Shown piece by piece: positions 1 through 8,084 of a stretch of DNA of 64,000 nt (within the stretch, counting starts at the first letter, position 1; every line of letters begins with the position of its first letter). The position numbers and the translations under genes were made by a program. Source of the DNA: Nocardioides cavernae (GTDB lineage: Bacteria > Actinomycetota > Actinomycetes > Propionibacteriales > Nocardioidaceae); contig NZ_JAFBCA010000001.1 of assembly GCF_016907475.1 (NCBI RefSeq), positions 1,612,001 to 1,676,000 on the forward strand, in the 5' to 3' direction. The notes below the pieces were generated by a model that did not search any database, was not told where the DNA came from, and worked only from the letters and a program-made list of their open reading frames with translations.

Positions 1-959
1 CCGAGGCCGGCGGTCGACATCACCCGGGTCCGCTGGGGCTCCACGTCGAGCAGGCCCGTGCCGAGGAAGAGCTCGGTGCCCAGGCCGGACAGGGACCAGT
101 GGAGCCGGCGCACCTCGGCGGGCGACAGCTTCGCGCCGGGCAGCACCACCAGGGCGTCGGCGCCGTGGTCGTGGGCCGCCGTCGAGGAGGCCTGGAGGCC
201 CACGTAGACCGGCACGTCGCCCTCCACCGGGGTCTTGGACGCACGGGTGAGGCAGGCCGCGACCACCTCGTGGGTGCCGCTCGCCCGGAGGTGTGCCACA
301 GCCTCCCGGACGTCGCGCGGGCGGCCGGCCAGCACGACGCGCGGGAGGGGACGGCGTACGCCGGCGACGAACGGCAGGGCGCTGGCGACGGTGAAGCCGG
401 CCACCAGCGCGGCGAGGGCCAGCGGGTCGGCGTGCCACACCAGCGGCGAGACCGCCAGGGTGAGCACGGCCGTGCGGGCGCCGGCGGCGAGGACCACGCC
501 CAGCCGGGCGCCACGGGACTGCCCGAGCGCCTGGCGCCGGTAGCGACCCGACACGGCGAGCAGCGGCGGCCACGCCAGGGCCGTCGCGATCGCGGCGGGA
601 AGCTCGAGCCGGCCCTGGGACACCGACACGGCGGCGAGTCCCAGCGCGAGCACGAGGTCGAGGACGAGCGCCGGCCACATCGGGGCCGGCCGGGTGGCCC
701 TCCGCTGCGGCAGCTCCGGGACGACGGTCGCGACGACCGGCTCCGGGACGGCCGTCGGCACGAGCACGGCCGCGTCGACGAGCGGCAGGGTGGTGACCCC
801 TCGCGGGCGGGGGATCTGCCTGTCCAGCAGGCCACCGTCCGCAGTGACGACGTCGGCCACCATGTCGGCCACCCTGTCCGCCACGTCGGTCACCGGGTTC
901 GGTGCCACGACAGGCACCACCCCGGACACCATGTCGGTCACGACCTGCGTCATTCCCAT
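1..959 (-). CDS. Polyprenyl glycosylphosphotransferase (exopolysaccharide initiating sugar transferase), N-terminal part; runs off the left edge
   Basis: Reading frame open from an ATG at 959 to the window edge, about 319 residues. The start has a strong purine ribosome site (GGAGGGGGG) directly upstream. After about 80 hydrophilic residues there are four to five hydrophobic segments, then a Rossmann-like stretch starting with LPRVVLAGRPRDV and a region reading LVVLPGAKLSPAEVRRLHWS ... GTGLLDVEPQR. This is the usual N-terminal half of WbaP/EpsE-like enzymes that load a sugar-1-phosphate onto undecaprenyl phosphate at the membrane. The catalytic C-terminal bacterial sugar transferase domain must lie beyond the window, so the enzyme class is inferred from the N-terminal half only. 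It lies downstream of, and on the same strand as, a two-component pair. Confidence 0.75.
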   Translation of the reverse strand, partial: MGMTQVVTDMVSGVVPVVAPNPVTDVADRVADMVADVVTADGGLLDRQIPRPRGVTTLPLVDAAVLVPTAVPEPVVATVVPELPQRRATRPAPMWPALVLDLVLALGLAAVSVSQGRLELPAAIATALAWPPLLAVSGRYRRQALGQSRGARLGVVLAAGARTAVLTLAVSPLVWHADPLALAALVAGFTVASALPFVAGVRRPLPRVVLAGRPRDVREAVAHLRASGTHEVVAACLTRASKTPVEGDVPVYVGLQASSTAAHDHGADALVVLPGAKLSPAEVRRLHWSLSGLGTELFLGTGLLDVEPQRTRVMSTAGL

Positions 960-1346
960 CAACCCCCCTCCGGGACACCGCCCAAGGCGCCCCGTTGCTG
1001 ACCTTGCAGCGAGCCTAGGAACGCCCACCGGGTGGGGCATGCCGCAAATGAGCGAAAGCCGTGCACACCCGGGAGATACCCATTCAGAGGGATGGGCAGT
1101 TCCGGCCGGCCGGACCTACTCTCGAAGAGGTGCACCAAGCACTGGTTCGCTCTTCTCGGGCCAGCCCCGCACTGGCCGCCTCCTGGTGGCCGCTGGCGTG
1201 ACGCGGAACCCCACGCTTCGTCACCCGGAACCGATGCGAACCAGTGGCGGCGGTCGAGGTCCCCCTCCTCGACCGCCGCTTCCGCGTGCACGCCGTGGCT
1301 CCCCAGCCGGCGCGTGGCTCGGCACCCGTCCGTCGAGCCGGTGGGC
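960..1346. other. Intergenic region upstream of the sugar transferase gene
   Basis: 387 bases without a credible ORF. It holds the upstream region of the minus-strand sugar transferase. Visible elements are CCGCAAAT at 1042-1049, inside a segment (1039-1064) resembling one in the other gap of this cluster (3664-3689), and a GGG/CCC-rich imperfect dyad around 1076-1096. No clear -10/-35 pair was found. Confidence 0.5.
1039..1064. promoter_or_regulatory. Shared motif copy 1 (CCGCAAATnnGnnAAAG)
   Basis: The segment contains CCGCAAAT followed by AAAG and matches 3664-3689 at about 17 of 26 positions. It sits 80-105 bases upstream of the sugar transferase start. Each gap in this regulator/exopolysaccharide cluster has one copy, which suggests an operator for one of the local LuxR-type regulators. 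This is inference from two copies only. Confidence 0.35.
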
Positions 1347-2030
1347 TCAGGCGCCGACCTTCCAGCCGACCTGGTTGGCCATCCCGACGGCGGCGAGCTG
1401 CGAGGAGACCTCGAGCTTGCCCAGGATCGACTTCACCTGGGTGCGGACCGTCGCCTCCGACACCACGCTGTCCTGGGCGATCGCCCGCACGGTGCGACCC
1501 TCGATGAGGGCGCCGAGCACCTGCCGCTCGCGCGGCGTGAGCAGGTCGAGGCGGCGGCGTACGTCGTCGTGGGCCTGGCGGTCGCGGGCCCAGGCCTCGA
1601 GCAACGACTCGAGCTCCTCGCGCGTGACCACCGGCAGCCCCTGGTGCAGCCGCCGCACGGTGGCGAGCGCCTGCTGGAGGGCACCGGTCTTCGACAGCAC
1701 CTTGCGTGCCCCGAGCCGCATGCACGCTCCCCAGCGCCCGACGTCGTCCGACGCCGTCAGCACCACGACGTTGGCGTTGGCCCGGGCGAGCGGCGCGACG
1801 AGGTTCATCCCGTCGCCGAACCGGCCGAGGTCGAGGTCGAGCAGGACCGTGCGGGGGTTGGCCCGCAGCGCGAGCGACCTCAGCGTGGCCATCGACCCGC
1901 CCTCGTCCGGCGGCTCCAAGCGTCGTACGTCGTAGCCCTCCAGGGAGAGGGCGAGCTCGAGCGACTCCGCGAAGAGCACGTGGTCGTCGATGATCAGGAC
2001 CCGGTGCTCACCCCGAGACGCGCCAGGCAC
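1347..2030 (-). CDS. NarL/FixJ-type response regulator
   Basis: 227 residues. An N-terminal receiver has the acidic pair in LIIDDH, a likely phosphoacceptor Asp65 in TVLLDLDLG, the conserved Thr in VVVLTASDD and a Lys in RKVLSKTG. The C-terminal LuxR-type helix-turn-helix reads LTPRERQVLGALIEG ... TVRTQVKSILGKLEVSSQ. The start overlaps the end of the upstream histidine kinase by 23 bases, so the two are co-translated partners. The next gene on the strand is the exopolysaccharide sugar transferase, making control of polysaccharide synthesis a reasonable but unproven role. Confidence 0.9.
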   Translation of the reverse strand: MPGASRGEHRVLIIDDHVLFAESLELALSLEGYDVRRLEPPDEGGSMATLRSLALRANPRTVLLDLDLGRFGDGMNLVAPLARANANVVVLTASDDVGRWGACMRLGARKVLSKTGALQQALATVRRLHQGLPVVTREELESLLEAWARDRQAHDDVRRRLDLLTPRERQVLGALIEGRTVRAIAQDSVVSEATVRTQVKSILGKLEVSSQLAAVGMANQVGWKVGA

Positions 2031-3510
2031 GGCCGTCCTCCATCGTCAGCTTCGGTGCGGTCAGACGGGTCGTGCCCAGGTCGTTCTCCGGCGAGCGCCG
2101 GGCCGAGGGCAGCGAGATGACGAACGACGATCCGGCGCCGTCCCGGTCGGCCAGGCGCAGCGAGCCACCCGCCTCGGTCATCAGGCGCTGGGCCACGTTG
2201 AGCCCGATGCCCTCGCCCTTGGAGGTGGTGCCACGCTTGCCCCAGTCGAAGATCTGCGGCCGCTGGTCCCGAGGGATCCCGCGACCGAAGTCGGTCACCG
2301 TGATGTCGACCGTCTCCTCGTCGCGCCGCATGACCTCCACGACACTCTCGTCGGTGCCACCGTGCTTGGCGGCGTTGTCCACCAGGATGTTGAGCACCTC
2401 GGCGAGAGCGTCGAAGGGAGCCCGGACGACGTCGCCGGTGGAGTGCAGCTCGACGTGGCGGCCCTTGAGCCGCTGCAGGTCGAGGATCTGGGTCAGCGCG
2501 TCGTCGAGGCGCAGGTCGGCGGTCTGCGGGCCGGTGCCGGCGAGCATCCGCTCCATCCGGTCGAGCTCACGCCGGAGCGACGCCCACAGTCGTTCGCGCG
2601 TCTCGCTGGTGAGGTCCTCACGGTCGAGCAGGGCCGATCCGGTGACCAGCCCGGCGATCGTGCTCCGCAGCTCGTGCAGCTGCGCGCGCTGCTCGCGGCT
2701 GGCGTCGACGAGCACGTGCTCGAAGGAGTTGATGCGTCGCCGTTCGTCCTCGAGGTTCCGGCGCAGCGTGGCCCACGCGATCCCGAGCCAGGCGGCACCG
2801 GCCGCCGTGCGGGCGAGCCACAGGGCGGCGTCGACGCTGCCGCCGGCGAGCCCGGACGGGGGGACCAGCTGGCCGAGGACGACCACGCCCACCGTGGCGA
2901 GGAGCAGTGCGCTCATCGCTCGTGACGCCGCGCGTTGCTGCAGCACGAGGACCGCGGACAGCAGCTGGGTGCAGAGCAGGACCCCGATGAGCAGCTGCAT
3001 CTGCGTCGACGGCGGCTGGACCCGCGGGAACTGGAGCAGCAGGTGGCCCGCTGCCACGAGTCCCAGCCCGAGGCCGATGACGAAGGTCTCGTCGGCGACG
3101 CGTCGGACGCGCTCGGGGGCCAGGAGCGGGACGACCACCCCGAGCATCCCGGCCGTGCCGACCGCCAGCATGAGCAGCTGAACGGTCGCCCCTCGAGGTG
3201 GCGTGCTGTGCAGCGCGATGAGCGTGACGACGAGGGCCTGCGCAGCCACGAGCGCGCCCGTCGCCACGATCCAGCCTGCCACCGCACCGGCGTGTCTGCG
3301 CCACGTGACGAGCGCGGTGCAGCCGGCGGCGGCGACGAAGACGCCGCTGACGACCCCCTCGCCCAACGACGGCACCGTCGACGCCGACGGCGGCGACCAC
3401 CATGCGTGATCTGTCCCCGACCCGATCCACACCAGGACGAGGAACGAGGCGAGCCCCATGATCCCCGTCCGGCACCTGTGGCGCGTGTCCCCCCTGCAGA
3501 ACCCCAGCAT
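2008..3510 (-). CDS. Membrane sensor histidine kinase
   Basis: 500 residues. The N-terminal half carries about seven hydrophobic segments (residues 17-245) and no recognisable extracytoplasmic domain. A short coiled region leads to the phosphoacceptor His279 in QLHELRSTIAG, then a HATPase domain with N box (NILVDNAAKHGG, Asn379), G1 (DFGRGIP) and G2 (GEGIGL) motifs. It would phosphorylate the overlapping downstream response regulator. ATG 3510 is used because GGGGGG lies about 9 bases upstream; ATG 3459 (MGLASFL) is a possible shorter start. The signal sensed is unknown. Confidence 0.88.
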   Translation of the reverse strand: MLGFCRGDTRHRCRTGIMGLASFLVLVWIGSGTDHAWWSPPSASTVPSLGEGVVSGVFVAAAGCTALVTWRRHAGAVAGWIVATGALVAAQALVVTLIALHSTPPRGATVQLLMLAVGTAGMLGVVVPLLAPERVRRVADETFVIGLGLGLVAAGHLLLQFPRVQPPSTQMQLLIGVLLCTQLLSAVLVLQQRAASRAMSALLLATVGVVVLGQLVPPSGLAGGSVDAALWLARTAAGAAWLGIAWATLRRNLEDERRRINSFEHVLVDASREQRAQLHELRSTIAGLVTGSALLDREDLTSETRERLWASLRRELDRMERMLAGTGPQTADLRLDDALTQILDLQRLKGRHVELHSTGDVVRAPFDALAEVLNILVDNAAKHGGTDESVVEVMRRDEETVDITVTDFGRGIPRDQRPQIFDWGKRGTTSKGEGIGLNVAQRLMTEAGGSLRLADRDGAGSSFVISLPSARRSPENDLGTTRLTAPKLTMEDGRAWRVSG

Positions 3511-3930
3511 TTCGTGCTACCCCCCTGCGGTACAGCCCAAGTTGTTGTCGAGACGCGTCGGCTGCTTCCCAAAGCTGCCGAGCGCGACGTGCGTCTGACG
3601 TGTGAGTCAGGCTCTCGGCTGAGAGTGCAACTCACGGTGCGGGGGGTCCAATGATTCTGTGGTCGTACCGCAAATAGGGCAAAGGCGGTCTGGTCCGCCG
3701 TTCGCAGGACTCGTACAGGCTTCGTCAAGGACCCCTTCAGGTCGCCCCCAGCGGGGCCCGAGCAGGCGGCGATTTCCCCTCAAGGGGGTAGCCGCCCGCG
3801 AGAGCCTCGCTGCGGGTGCGGAAGACGCGGACAGGTCGCGTCCCCAAATATGTGCACGTTCGCCAAGGGCTGGACGTGTGGAGGCGTGCGACGGACAGGC
3901 TGGAGCGGCCGGCAAGCGGGAGGAGGCCTC
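3511..3930. other. Divergent intergenic region between the histidine kinase and the LuxR-type regulator
   Basis: 420 bases with no credible gene. It should carry promoters for the kinase/regulator pair (minus) and the LuxR-type gene (plus). It contains the second copy of the CCGCAAAT motif (3664-3689) and an imperfect dyad TTTCCCCTCAAGGGGGTA at 3774-3791. That dyad resembles, on the opposite strand, the dyad at 1076-1096 in the other gap. Confidence 0.5.
3664..3689. promoter_or_regulatory. Shared motif copy 2 (CCGCAAATnnGnnAAAG)
   Basis: CCGCAAAT plus AAAG in the same relative spacing as 1039-1064. It lies 154 bases upstream of the kinase start and 242 upstream of the divergent LuxR-type gene. 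It is a possible operator or extended promoter element. Confidence 0.35.
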
Positions 3931-4707
3931 ATGAGCGTGCCAGGTCCGGTCTGGGTGCTGTCGCCGCACCTCTTGGTCGCGCAGGCGGTCACGGCCGCGC
4001 TGCGCTCGGTCGGGGTACCGGCCGAGACCCGGAGGTGGGAGTCGGTGGTCGACGACGAGGGCTCGCCCGTGCCCGTGGCGTCACGACCAGCAGTGGTCGT
4101 CGCCATCGTCGACGGGGTTGACAACTCTGCCGTCGTCGGTCATGTCGAGGCGCTCGCCCAGCCGGGCGACGCGCGCGTGGTGGTCGTGAGCTCCCCCGAC
4201 ACCTCGACCCGGTGGGGCGGACTGCTGTCCAACGACGCCGTCGACGTGGTGACCGTGACGACCTCGGTGTCGCAGCTCGCCGACGTCGTCCAGCGCCTCA
4301 CCGCAGGCACCTCCTCGATGGACCCGGAGGAGCGAGCGGCCCTGCGCACCTCGTGGGCCATGGACCGCGACCGGCGCCTCCACGTGCGCGACCAGCTCGA
4401 GTCGCTGTCGCCGCAGCAGCGGCGGGTGCTCGAGCTCCTCGCCTCCGGGCGGCGGGTCGCGGAGGTCGGCGTCGAGATGGGTGTCGCGGAGGGCACCGTC
4501 CGCAGCCACGTCAAGGCGCTCCGCGCCAAGCTCGGCGCATCCACGCAGCTCAAGGCGGTGGCGATGTTCCACCAGGCCTACGACGCCACAGGAGGCGGCG
4601 ACCTCGTGCCCAGGCCCCGAGGGGCGGGTGACGATCCGGGCGACGACCCGGGTCATCACGCCGGCCGGGACCGGAGCGGGGAGAAGGTGGGCGCCACCCG
4701 TCGATAG
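3931..4707 (+). CDS. LuxR-family regulator with a degenerate receiver-like domain
   Basis: 258 residues from ATG 3931, chosen because GGGAGGAGG lies 5 bases upstream; the frame stays open to 3850 but has no comparable site. The N-terminal part (VWVLSPHLLVAQAVTAALRS) follows the receiver pattern but lacks the acidic pair and a clear phosphoacceptor, so it is probably a pseudo-receiver. The C-terminal helix-turn-helix is clear: LSPQQRRVLELLASG ... GTVRSHVKALRAKLGASTQ. A 45-residue Gly/Asp/Arg-rich tail follows. It is divergent from the kinase/regulator pair, and phosphorylation-independent control of the neighbouring cluster is inferred. Confidence 0.8.
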   Translation: MSVPGPVWVLSPHLLVAQAVTAALRSVGVPAETRRWESVVDDEGSPVPVASRPAVVVAIVDGVDNSAVVGHVEALAQPGDARVVVVSSPDTSTRWGGLLSNDAVDVVTVTTSVSQLADVVQRLTAGTSSMDPEERAALRTSWAMDRDRRLHVRDQLESLSPQQRRVLELLASGRRVAEVGVEMGVAEGTVRSHVKALRAKLGASTQLKAVAMFHQAYDATGGGDLVPRPRGAGDDPGDDPGHHAGRDRSGEKVGATRR

Positions 4708-4710
4708 GCT
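4705..4710 (+). promoter_or_regulatory. -10 element TAGGCT, leaderless-type, upstream of the ORF at 4717
   Basis: TAGGCT ends exactly six bases before ATG 4717. A transcript started at the normal distance would therefore begin at that ATG. The spacing recurs at many starts in this window. Confidence 0.5.
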
Positions 4711-4716
4711 GGCGCC

Positions 4717-4776
4717 ATGACCTCACCCCACGACGAGCCTCGCTGCGCTCCCCTCGCCGCAGGGACCCCGAGATGA
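4717..4776 (+). CDS. Possible 19-codon leader ORF upstream of cysQ
   Basis: ATG 4717 opens a 19-codon frame (starting MTSPHDEPRC, one Cys at residue 10) whose TGA overlaps the cysQ ATG as ATGA. A TAGGCT box six bases upstream suggests the mRNA starts at this codon. Translation of the peptide would bring ribosomes onto cysQ, which has only a weak ribosome site of its own. Leader ORFs upstream of sulfur-metabolism genes are known in mycobacteria, but here there is a single cysteine. Whether it is translated is not shown by sequence alone. Confidence 0.35.
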   Translation: MTSPHDEPRCAPLAAGTPR

Positions 4777-5543
4777 TCGATCCCACGACGCTCGACGACC
4801 ACGCCTTCGCCGTCTGGGCGGCCGAACGGGCCGGCTCGGTGCTGCTCGACGTACGCGCCGGGGCCGCGGCCGACGGTCTGGAGGGCAAGGCGCTCAAGGA
4901 CGCGGGCGACGCCGCCGCGCAGGCTGAGCTCGACCGGATCCTCACCCAGCACCGTCCCGACGACAGCGTGCTGTCCGAGGAGGCGTCCGACGACAAGTCA
5001 CGGCTGACCGCCCGACGCGTGTGGATCATCGACCCCCTCGACGGCACCCGCGAGTTCTCCGAGCCGCCGCGCGACGACTGGGCCGTGCACGTCGCCCTGT
5101 GGGAGGACGGCGAGCTCGTGGCGGGCGCGGTCGCCCAGCCCGCGCTGGGGGAGACGTTCAGCACCGGCCGCCCCAGCGTGGTGCCGCCGCGCACCTCGGA
5201 GCGCCCCCGCATCGCCGTCTCGCGGAGCCGTCCGCCGGCCTTCGTCGAGGCCCTCGCCGCCGACCTCGACGCCGAGCTGGTGCCGATGGGCAGCGCAGGC
5301 GTGAAGGTGATGAGCGTGGTGCGCGACATCGCCGACGCCTACGTCCACGCCGGCGGGCAGTACCAGTGGGACAACGCCGCCCCGGTGGTCGTCGCCCGCG
5401 CCGCCGGCCTGTACTGCAGCCGCGTCGACGGCTCGCCGCTGGTCTACAACGAGGACGACACCTCGCTGCCGGACCTCATCGTCTGCCGTCCCGAGCTCGC
5501 CGAGCAGATCGTCGACTTCGTCCGCCGCCACGGCACCGCCTGA
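4773..5543 (+). CDS. cysQ: 3'(2'),5'-bisphosphate nucleotidase CysQ
   Basis: 256 residues of the inositol-monophosphatase superfamily. Metal-binding motifs are in order: SEE at 68-70, DPLDGT at 87-92 (IIDPLDGTREFSE) and WDNAAP near 199-204. The REF sequence after DPLDGT is typical of CysQ. The enzyme hydrolyses 3'-phosphoadenosine 5'-phosphate to AMP in sulfate assimilation and is Mg-dependent and Li-sensitive in characterised members. The start ATG overlaps the stop of a short upstream ORF. No other sulfate-assimilation gene is adjacent, though cystathionine enzymes occur later in the window. Confidence 0.9.
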   Translation: MIDPTTLDDHAFAVWAAERAGSVLLDVRAGAAADGLEGKALKDAGDAAAQAELDRILTQHRPDDSVLSEEASDDKSRLTARRVWIIDPLDGTREFSEPPRDDWAVHVALWEDGELVAGAVAQPALGETFSTGRPSVVPPRTSERPRIAVSRSRPPAFVEALAADLDAELVPMGSAGVKVMSVVRDIADAYVHAGGQYQWDNAAPVVVARAAGLYCSRVDGSPLVYNEDDTSLPDLIVCRPELAEQIVDFVRRHGTA

Positions 5544-5565
5544 ACGTCCGGCACTCGGGAACTGC

Positions 5566-5880
5566 TCAGTGGACGAGCTTGAGCCCGATGATGCAGCCGA
5601 CCAGCCCGGTCAGCAGCACGGCCTTGACCACCGAGAACGCCTCGGTGCCGGTGACCATCGCGACGACGACTGTCAGCACGGCGCCGATGCCGACCCACAC
5701 GGCGTACGACGTGCCGACGGGCAGCGTGCGCATGGCATAGCCGAGCCCACCCATGCTGAGGGCGAGCGCCACCAGGAAGGTGGCGGTCGGCACGGGACGG
5801 GTGAGGCCGTCGGAACGGCCGAGGGCGGTGGCCCAGACGGCCTCCAGCACTCCGGACAGGACGAGCACGAACCAAGCCAT
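5566..5880 (-). CDS. SMR-family exporter, Gdx/SugE (guanidinium) type
   Basis: 104 residues, the standard SMR length, with four hydrophobic helices. The first helix has the essential Glu in LSGVLEAVWATALG, and the third has LPVGTSYAVWVGIGA. It resembles SugE/Gdx guanidinium exporters more than QacE/EmrE. ATG 5880 (MAWFVLVLSG) is chosen because GAGGAG lies six bases upstream; the in-frame ATG at 5886 is too close to it, and the longer frame to 6030 adds a non-family extension. I saw no guanidine riboswitch in the upstream 130 bases. Confidence 0.85.
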   Translation of the reverse strand: MAWFVLVLSGVLEAVWATALGRSDGLTRPVPTATFLVALALSMGGLGYAMRTLPVGTSYAVWVGIGAVLTVVVAMVTGTEAFSVVKAVLLTGLVGCIIGLKLVH

Positions 5881-6007
5881 GGCCATCTCCTCGACGGCCG
5901 TCTTGTCGCTGTCCGGGTACGGCTCCCTCGTCCGGGTGCCCACGTCGCGGGGCAGTGTCGACGATATCGGCTTGCGGCACGGGGCCGCGACTTGCCAGCG
6001 TGGGGCC

Positions 6008-6418
6008 ATGACCTCCTTCGTCTCGCACACGACCGTCGACTGCCGCGATGCCTACACGCTGTCGGAGTGGTGGAAAGCCCTCCTCGGCTACGTCGACGTC
6101 GAGGGCGACCCCAACGAGCCGGGGCACGAGGAGTGCATGGTCCTCGACCCGGACACCGGGCACAGCATCCTGTTCATCGAGGTGCCCGACGCCGACCTGC
6201 CGGCGAAGCGGATCCACTTCGACCTGCGCCCGCGGGAGGGCAGCCGCGACGACGAGGTGGAGCGGGTCCGCGGCCTCGGCGCGAGGGAGGTCGCCGACCA
6301 GCGCGGCCAGTACGGCCCCGGCACCGGGTGGGTCGTGTTCGCCGACCCGGAGGGCAACCAGTTCTGCATCCTGCGCTCGCAGGCGGAGGTGGACGCGGGT
6401 CCACCCCCGCCCGCGTGA
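6008..6418 (+). CDS. VOC/glyoxalase-like domain protein
   Basis: 136 residues with two beta-alpha-beta-beta-beta units typical of the vicinal oxygen chelate fold: TTVDCRDAYTLSEWWKALLG at the start and TGWVVFADPEGNQFCIL near the end. Substrate is unknown. CAGCGT lies six bases before ATG 6008, consistent with a leaderless mRNA. The frame extends upstream to 5753 but overlaps the SMR gene and carries no family sequence. It is one of four VOC-type genes in the window. Confidence 0.82.
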   Translation: MTSFVSHTTVDCRDAYTLSEWWKALLGYVDVEGDPNEPGHEECMVLDPDTGHSILFIEVPDADLPAKRIHFDLRPREGSRDDEVERVRGLGAREVADQRGQYGPGTGWVVFADPEGNQFCILRSQAEVDAGPPPPA

Positions 6419-6449
6419 GCGTGACGGCGTACGACGCCGGGTCAGCGCG

Positions 6450-7958
6450 TCACTGCGCCAGCGCGTAGGCCGCGCAGCCGATCAGCTCCATGCTGACGGT
6501 CAGCCGGTCCATGCTGATGTTCTTCTCGATGGTGTCCTCGGGCGAGTGGTAGGGCGGCTCGAGCAGCGCCGGCGTCTCCTCGCCTCGCCAGGAGAAGTTG
6601 GCCGAGGCGATGCCGACCTCCTGGAAGGACTGGTGGTCGCTGGCGCCGCGCTGGGTCACCGGTGAGAGCTGCGGGTCGTAGCCGAGCCGCTGGGCGGCCG
6701 CCGTGACCTGGTCGGTCGTGGGGTTCCCGGTGCCCGAGAACGACAGCTGCCAGTAGCGGGTCGCCGGGCTCCAGCTGGTGCCCACCATGTCGTTCTGGAA
6801 GACGCCGCGGATCCGGTCGCGCTCGGCCTGCGGGAGCTGGGCGACGTGGTGGCGCGACCCGATCAGGCCCTGCTCCTCCGAACCCCACAGCGCCAGCCGG
6901 ACGGTGGCGTCGGCCTTCGGCATCCGGCGGAGGACCCGGGCGAGCTCGAGCGTCAGCACGGTGCCGGAGCCGTCGTCGTTGGCCCCGGGCGCGCCGATGA
7001 CCGAGTCGTAGTGGCCGGAGATGTAGACCAGGGGGCCCGTGGCGCCCGCTCGGCCGGGGATCTCGGCCAGGACGTTGTTGCTGGTGAGGCCGCGATGCGA
7101 GGTCGTGCCGATCGTCAGGCGCAGCGGACGCACCGAGAGGTCCTCGCGCAGCAGCCGCTTCTGCACCTGCGCCACGCCGAGGACGGGGATGGTCGCGACG
7201 GGCGTCCAGGGCGGCGGGGTCGTGCCCGTGGTCGGCACCAGCCGGGGCGACGTTGCGGACGCGCGGCGGGGGTAGGCCAGGTCGGCCGGCAGCAGGACGA
7301 CGGCCGCGGCCCCGCGCCGCTGCGCCTCGAGGACGAACGCCGCCCGCAGGTTGACGCGGGTCGCGGGGTCGGCGTCCTGCGCGTCGTCGGCGAGGACGAC
7401 GGCTCCGGTCACCGCGGCCGGGTCGGCGGGCCACGCCGGTGCGGTCGCAGCCTTGACGTCGACCACGCGGCCGGTGACCGGGGCGGCGTCGAGACCGGCG
7501 TCCGGCGATGCCCCGGCCTGCCAGCAGATGTCGTCGGGCAGCTGGCCGTCGGGGTCGCCGATGTCGGCGAGGAACTTGTCCGCGACGGCGAAGGGCTCGA
7601 GCCGGACGTCGCTGCAGCCGGCGCTGCGCAGCGAGGTGACGGCGTACTCCGCGGCCGCCCTCTCCGAGGCGGTGCCGCCGATGCGCGGCCCGATGCGCTC
7701 GGAGAGGACCCGCAGGTCGGCCAGCGCGCGTGAGGGGCGGATGCCCGAGACGACCTGGCGGTCGCGGACGGCGAGAGCGGGGCCGCGGAGGGCGCCCGGG
7801 CGGGTCGCGTCGGCAGCCCAGGCGGGCTGGCCGGCCGCGACGACCGCGACACCGCCTGCGGCGCCGGCGAGAAGCTTGCGGCGGCTGAGGGTGGGGGTAT
7901 GGGTGGGGGTCTGGTGGGTGGGCAGGGTGGCGTGGTCGGGTCCCGAGATGTGATCCAT
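6450..7958 (-). CDS. Tat-exported M28-family metallopeptidase
   Basis: 502 residues. The N-terminus has a twin-arginine signal (SRRKLLAGAAGG, hydrophobic core, then AWA before the mature part). The zinc-peptidase ligands are visible: GHYDSV, GANDDGSG, GSEEQGL, QNDMVG and YHSPEDT. A protease-associated-like insert lies between residues about 140 and 290. It is predicted to act outside the cytoplasm as an aminopeptidase-type enzyme with two zinc ions. A TAGGTT box lies eight bases before the ATG. It is convergent with the VOC gene. Confidence 0.88.
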   Translation of the reverse strand: MDHISGPDHATLPTHQTPTHTPTLSRRKLLAGAAGGVAVVAAGQPAWAADATRPGALRGPALAVRDRQVVSGIRPSRALADLRVLSERIGPRIGGTASERAAAEYAVTSLRSAGCSDVRLEPFAVADKFLADIGDPDGQLPDDICWQAGASPDAGLDAAPVTGRVVDVKAATAPAWPADPAAVTGAVVLADDAQDADPATRVNLRAAFVLEAQRRGAAAVVLLPADLAYPRRASATSPRLVPTTGTTPPPWTPVATIPVLGVAQVQKRLLREDLSVRPLRLTIGTTSHRGLTSNNVLAEIPGRAGATGPLVYISGHYDSVIGAPGANDDGSGTVLTLELARVLRRMPKADATVRLALWGSEEQGLIGSRHHVAQLPQAERDRIRGVFQNDMVGTSWSPATRYWQLSFSGTGNPTTDQVTAAAQRLGYDPQLSPVTQRGASDHQSFQEVGIASANFSWRGEETPALLEPPYHSPEDTIEKNISMDRLTVSMELIGCAAYALAQ

Positions 7959-8026
7959 GACATCCGAACCTATGTGTCCGCCTCGCGGACGGTAAAGGGT
8001 CGAAAGTCGGACCCTGCACGTACGGC

Positions 8027-8056
8027 GGCCCGGCGGAGCGGGTGCTCTGCCGGGCC
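8027..8056 (-). terminator. Hairpin downstream of the secreted protein gene
   Basis: GGCCCGGCGGAG (8027-8038) and CTCTGCCGGGCC (8045-8056) pair over 12 bases with one mismatch around a six-base loop. It lies just past the stop of the minus-strand gene at 8085. There is no T-tract, as is common for actinobacterial terminators. Confidence 0.45.
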
Positions 8057-8084
8057 GTGCGTGAGGTGCGTGGAGGTGCGTGGG

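Noticed and set aside
99..1001. 300-codon plus-strand frame at the left edge
   Set aside because: His/Gly/Arg-rich shadow of the sugar-transferase N-terminus, which has membrane segments and a strong ribosome site.
5881..6007. Guanidine riboswitch upstream of the SMR exporter
   Set aside because: I looked for the conserved guanidine-I sequence blocks in the gap and did not find them; the gap is also shared with the divergent VOC promoter.
8058..8083. Three short direct repeats of GTGCGTG before the secreted-protein stop
   Set aside because: Too short and degenerate to separate from base composition.
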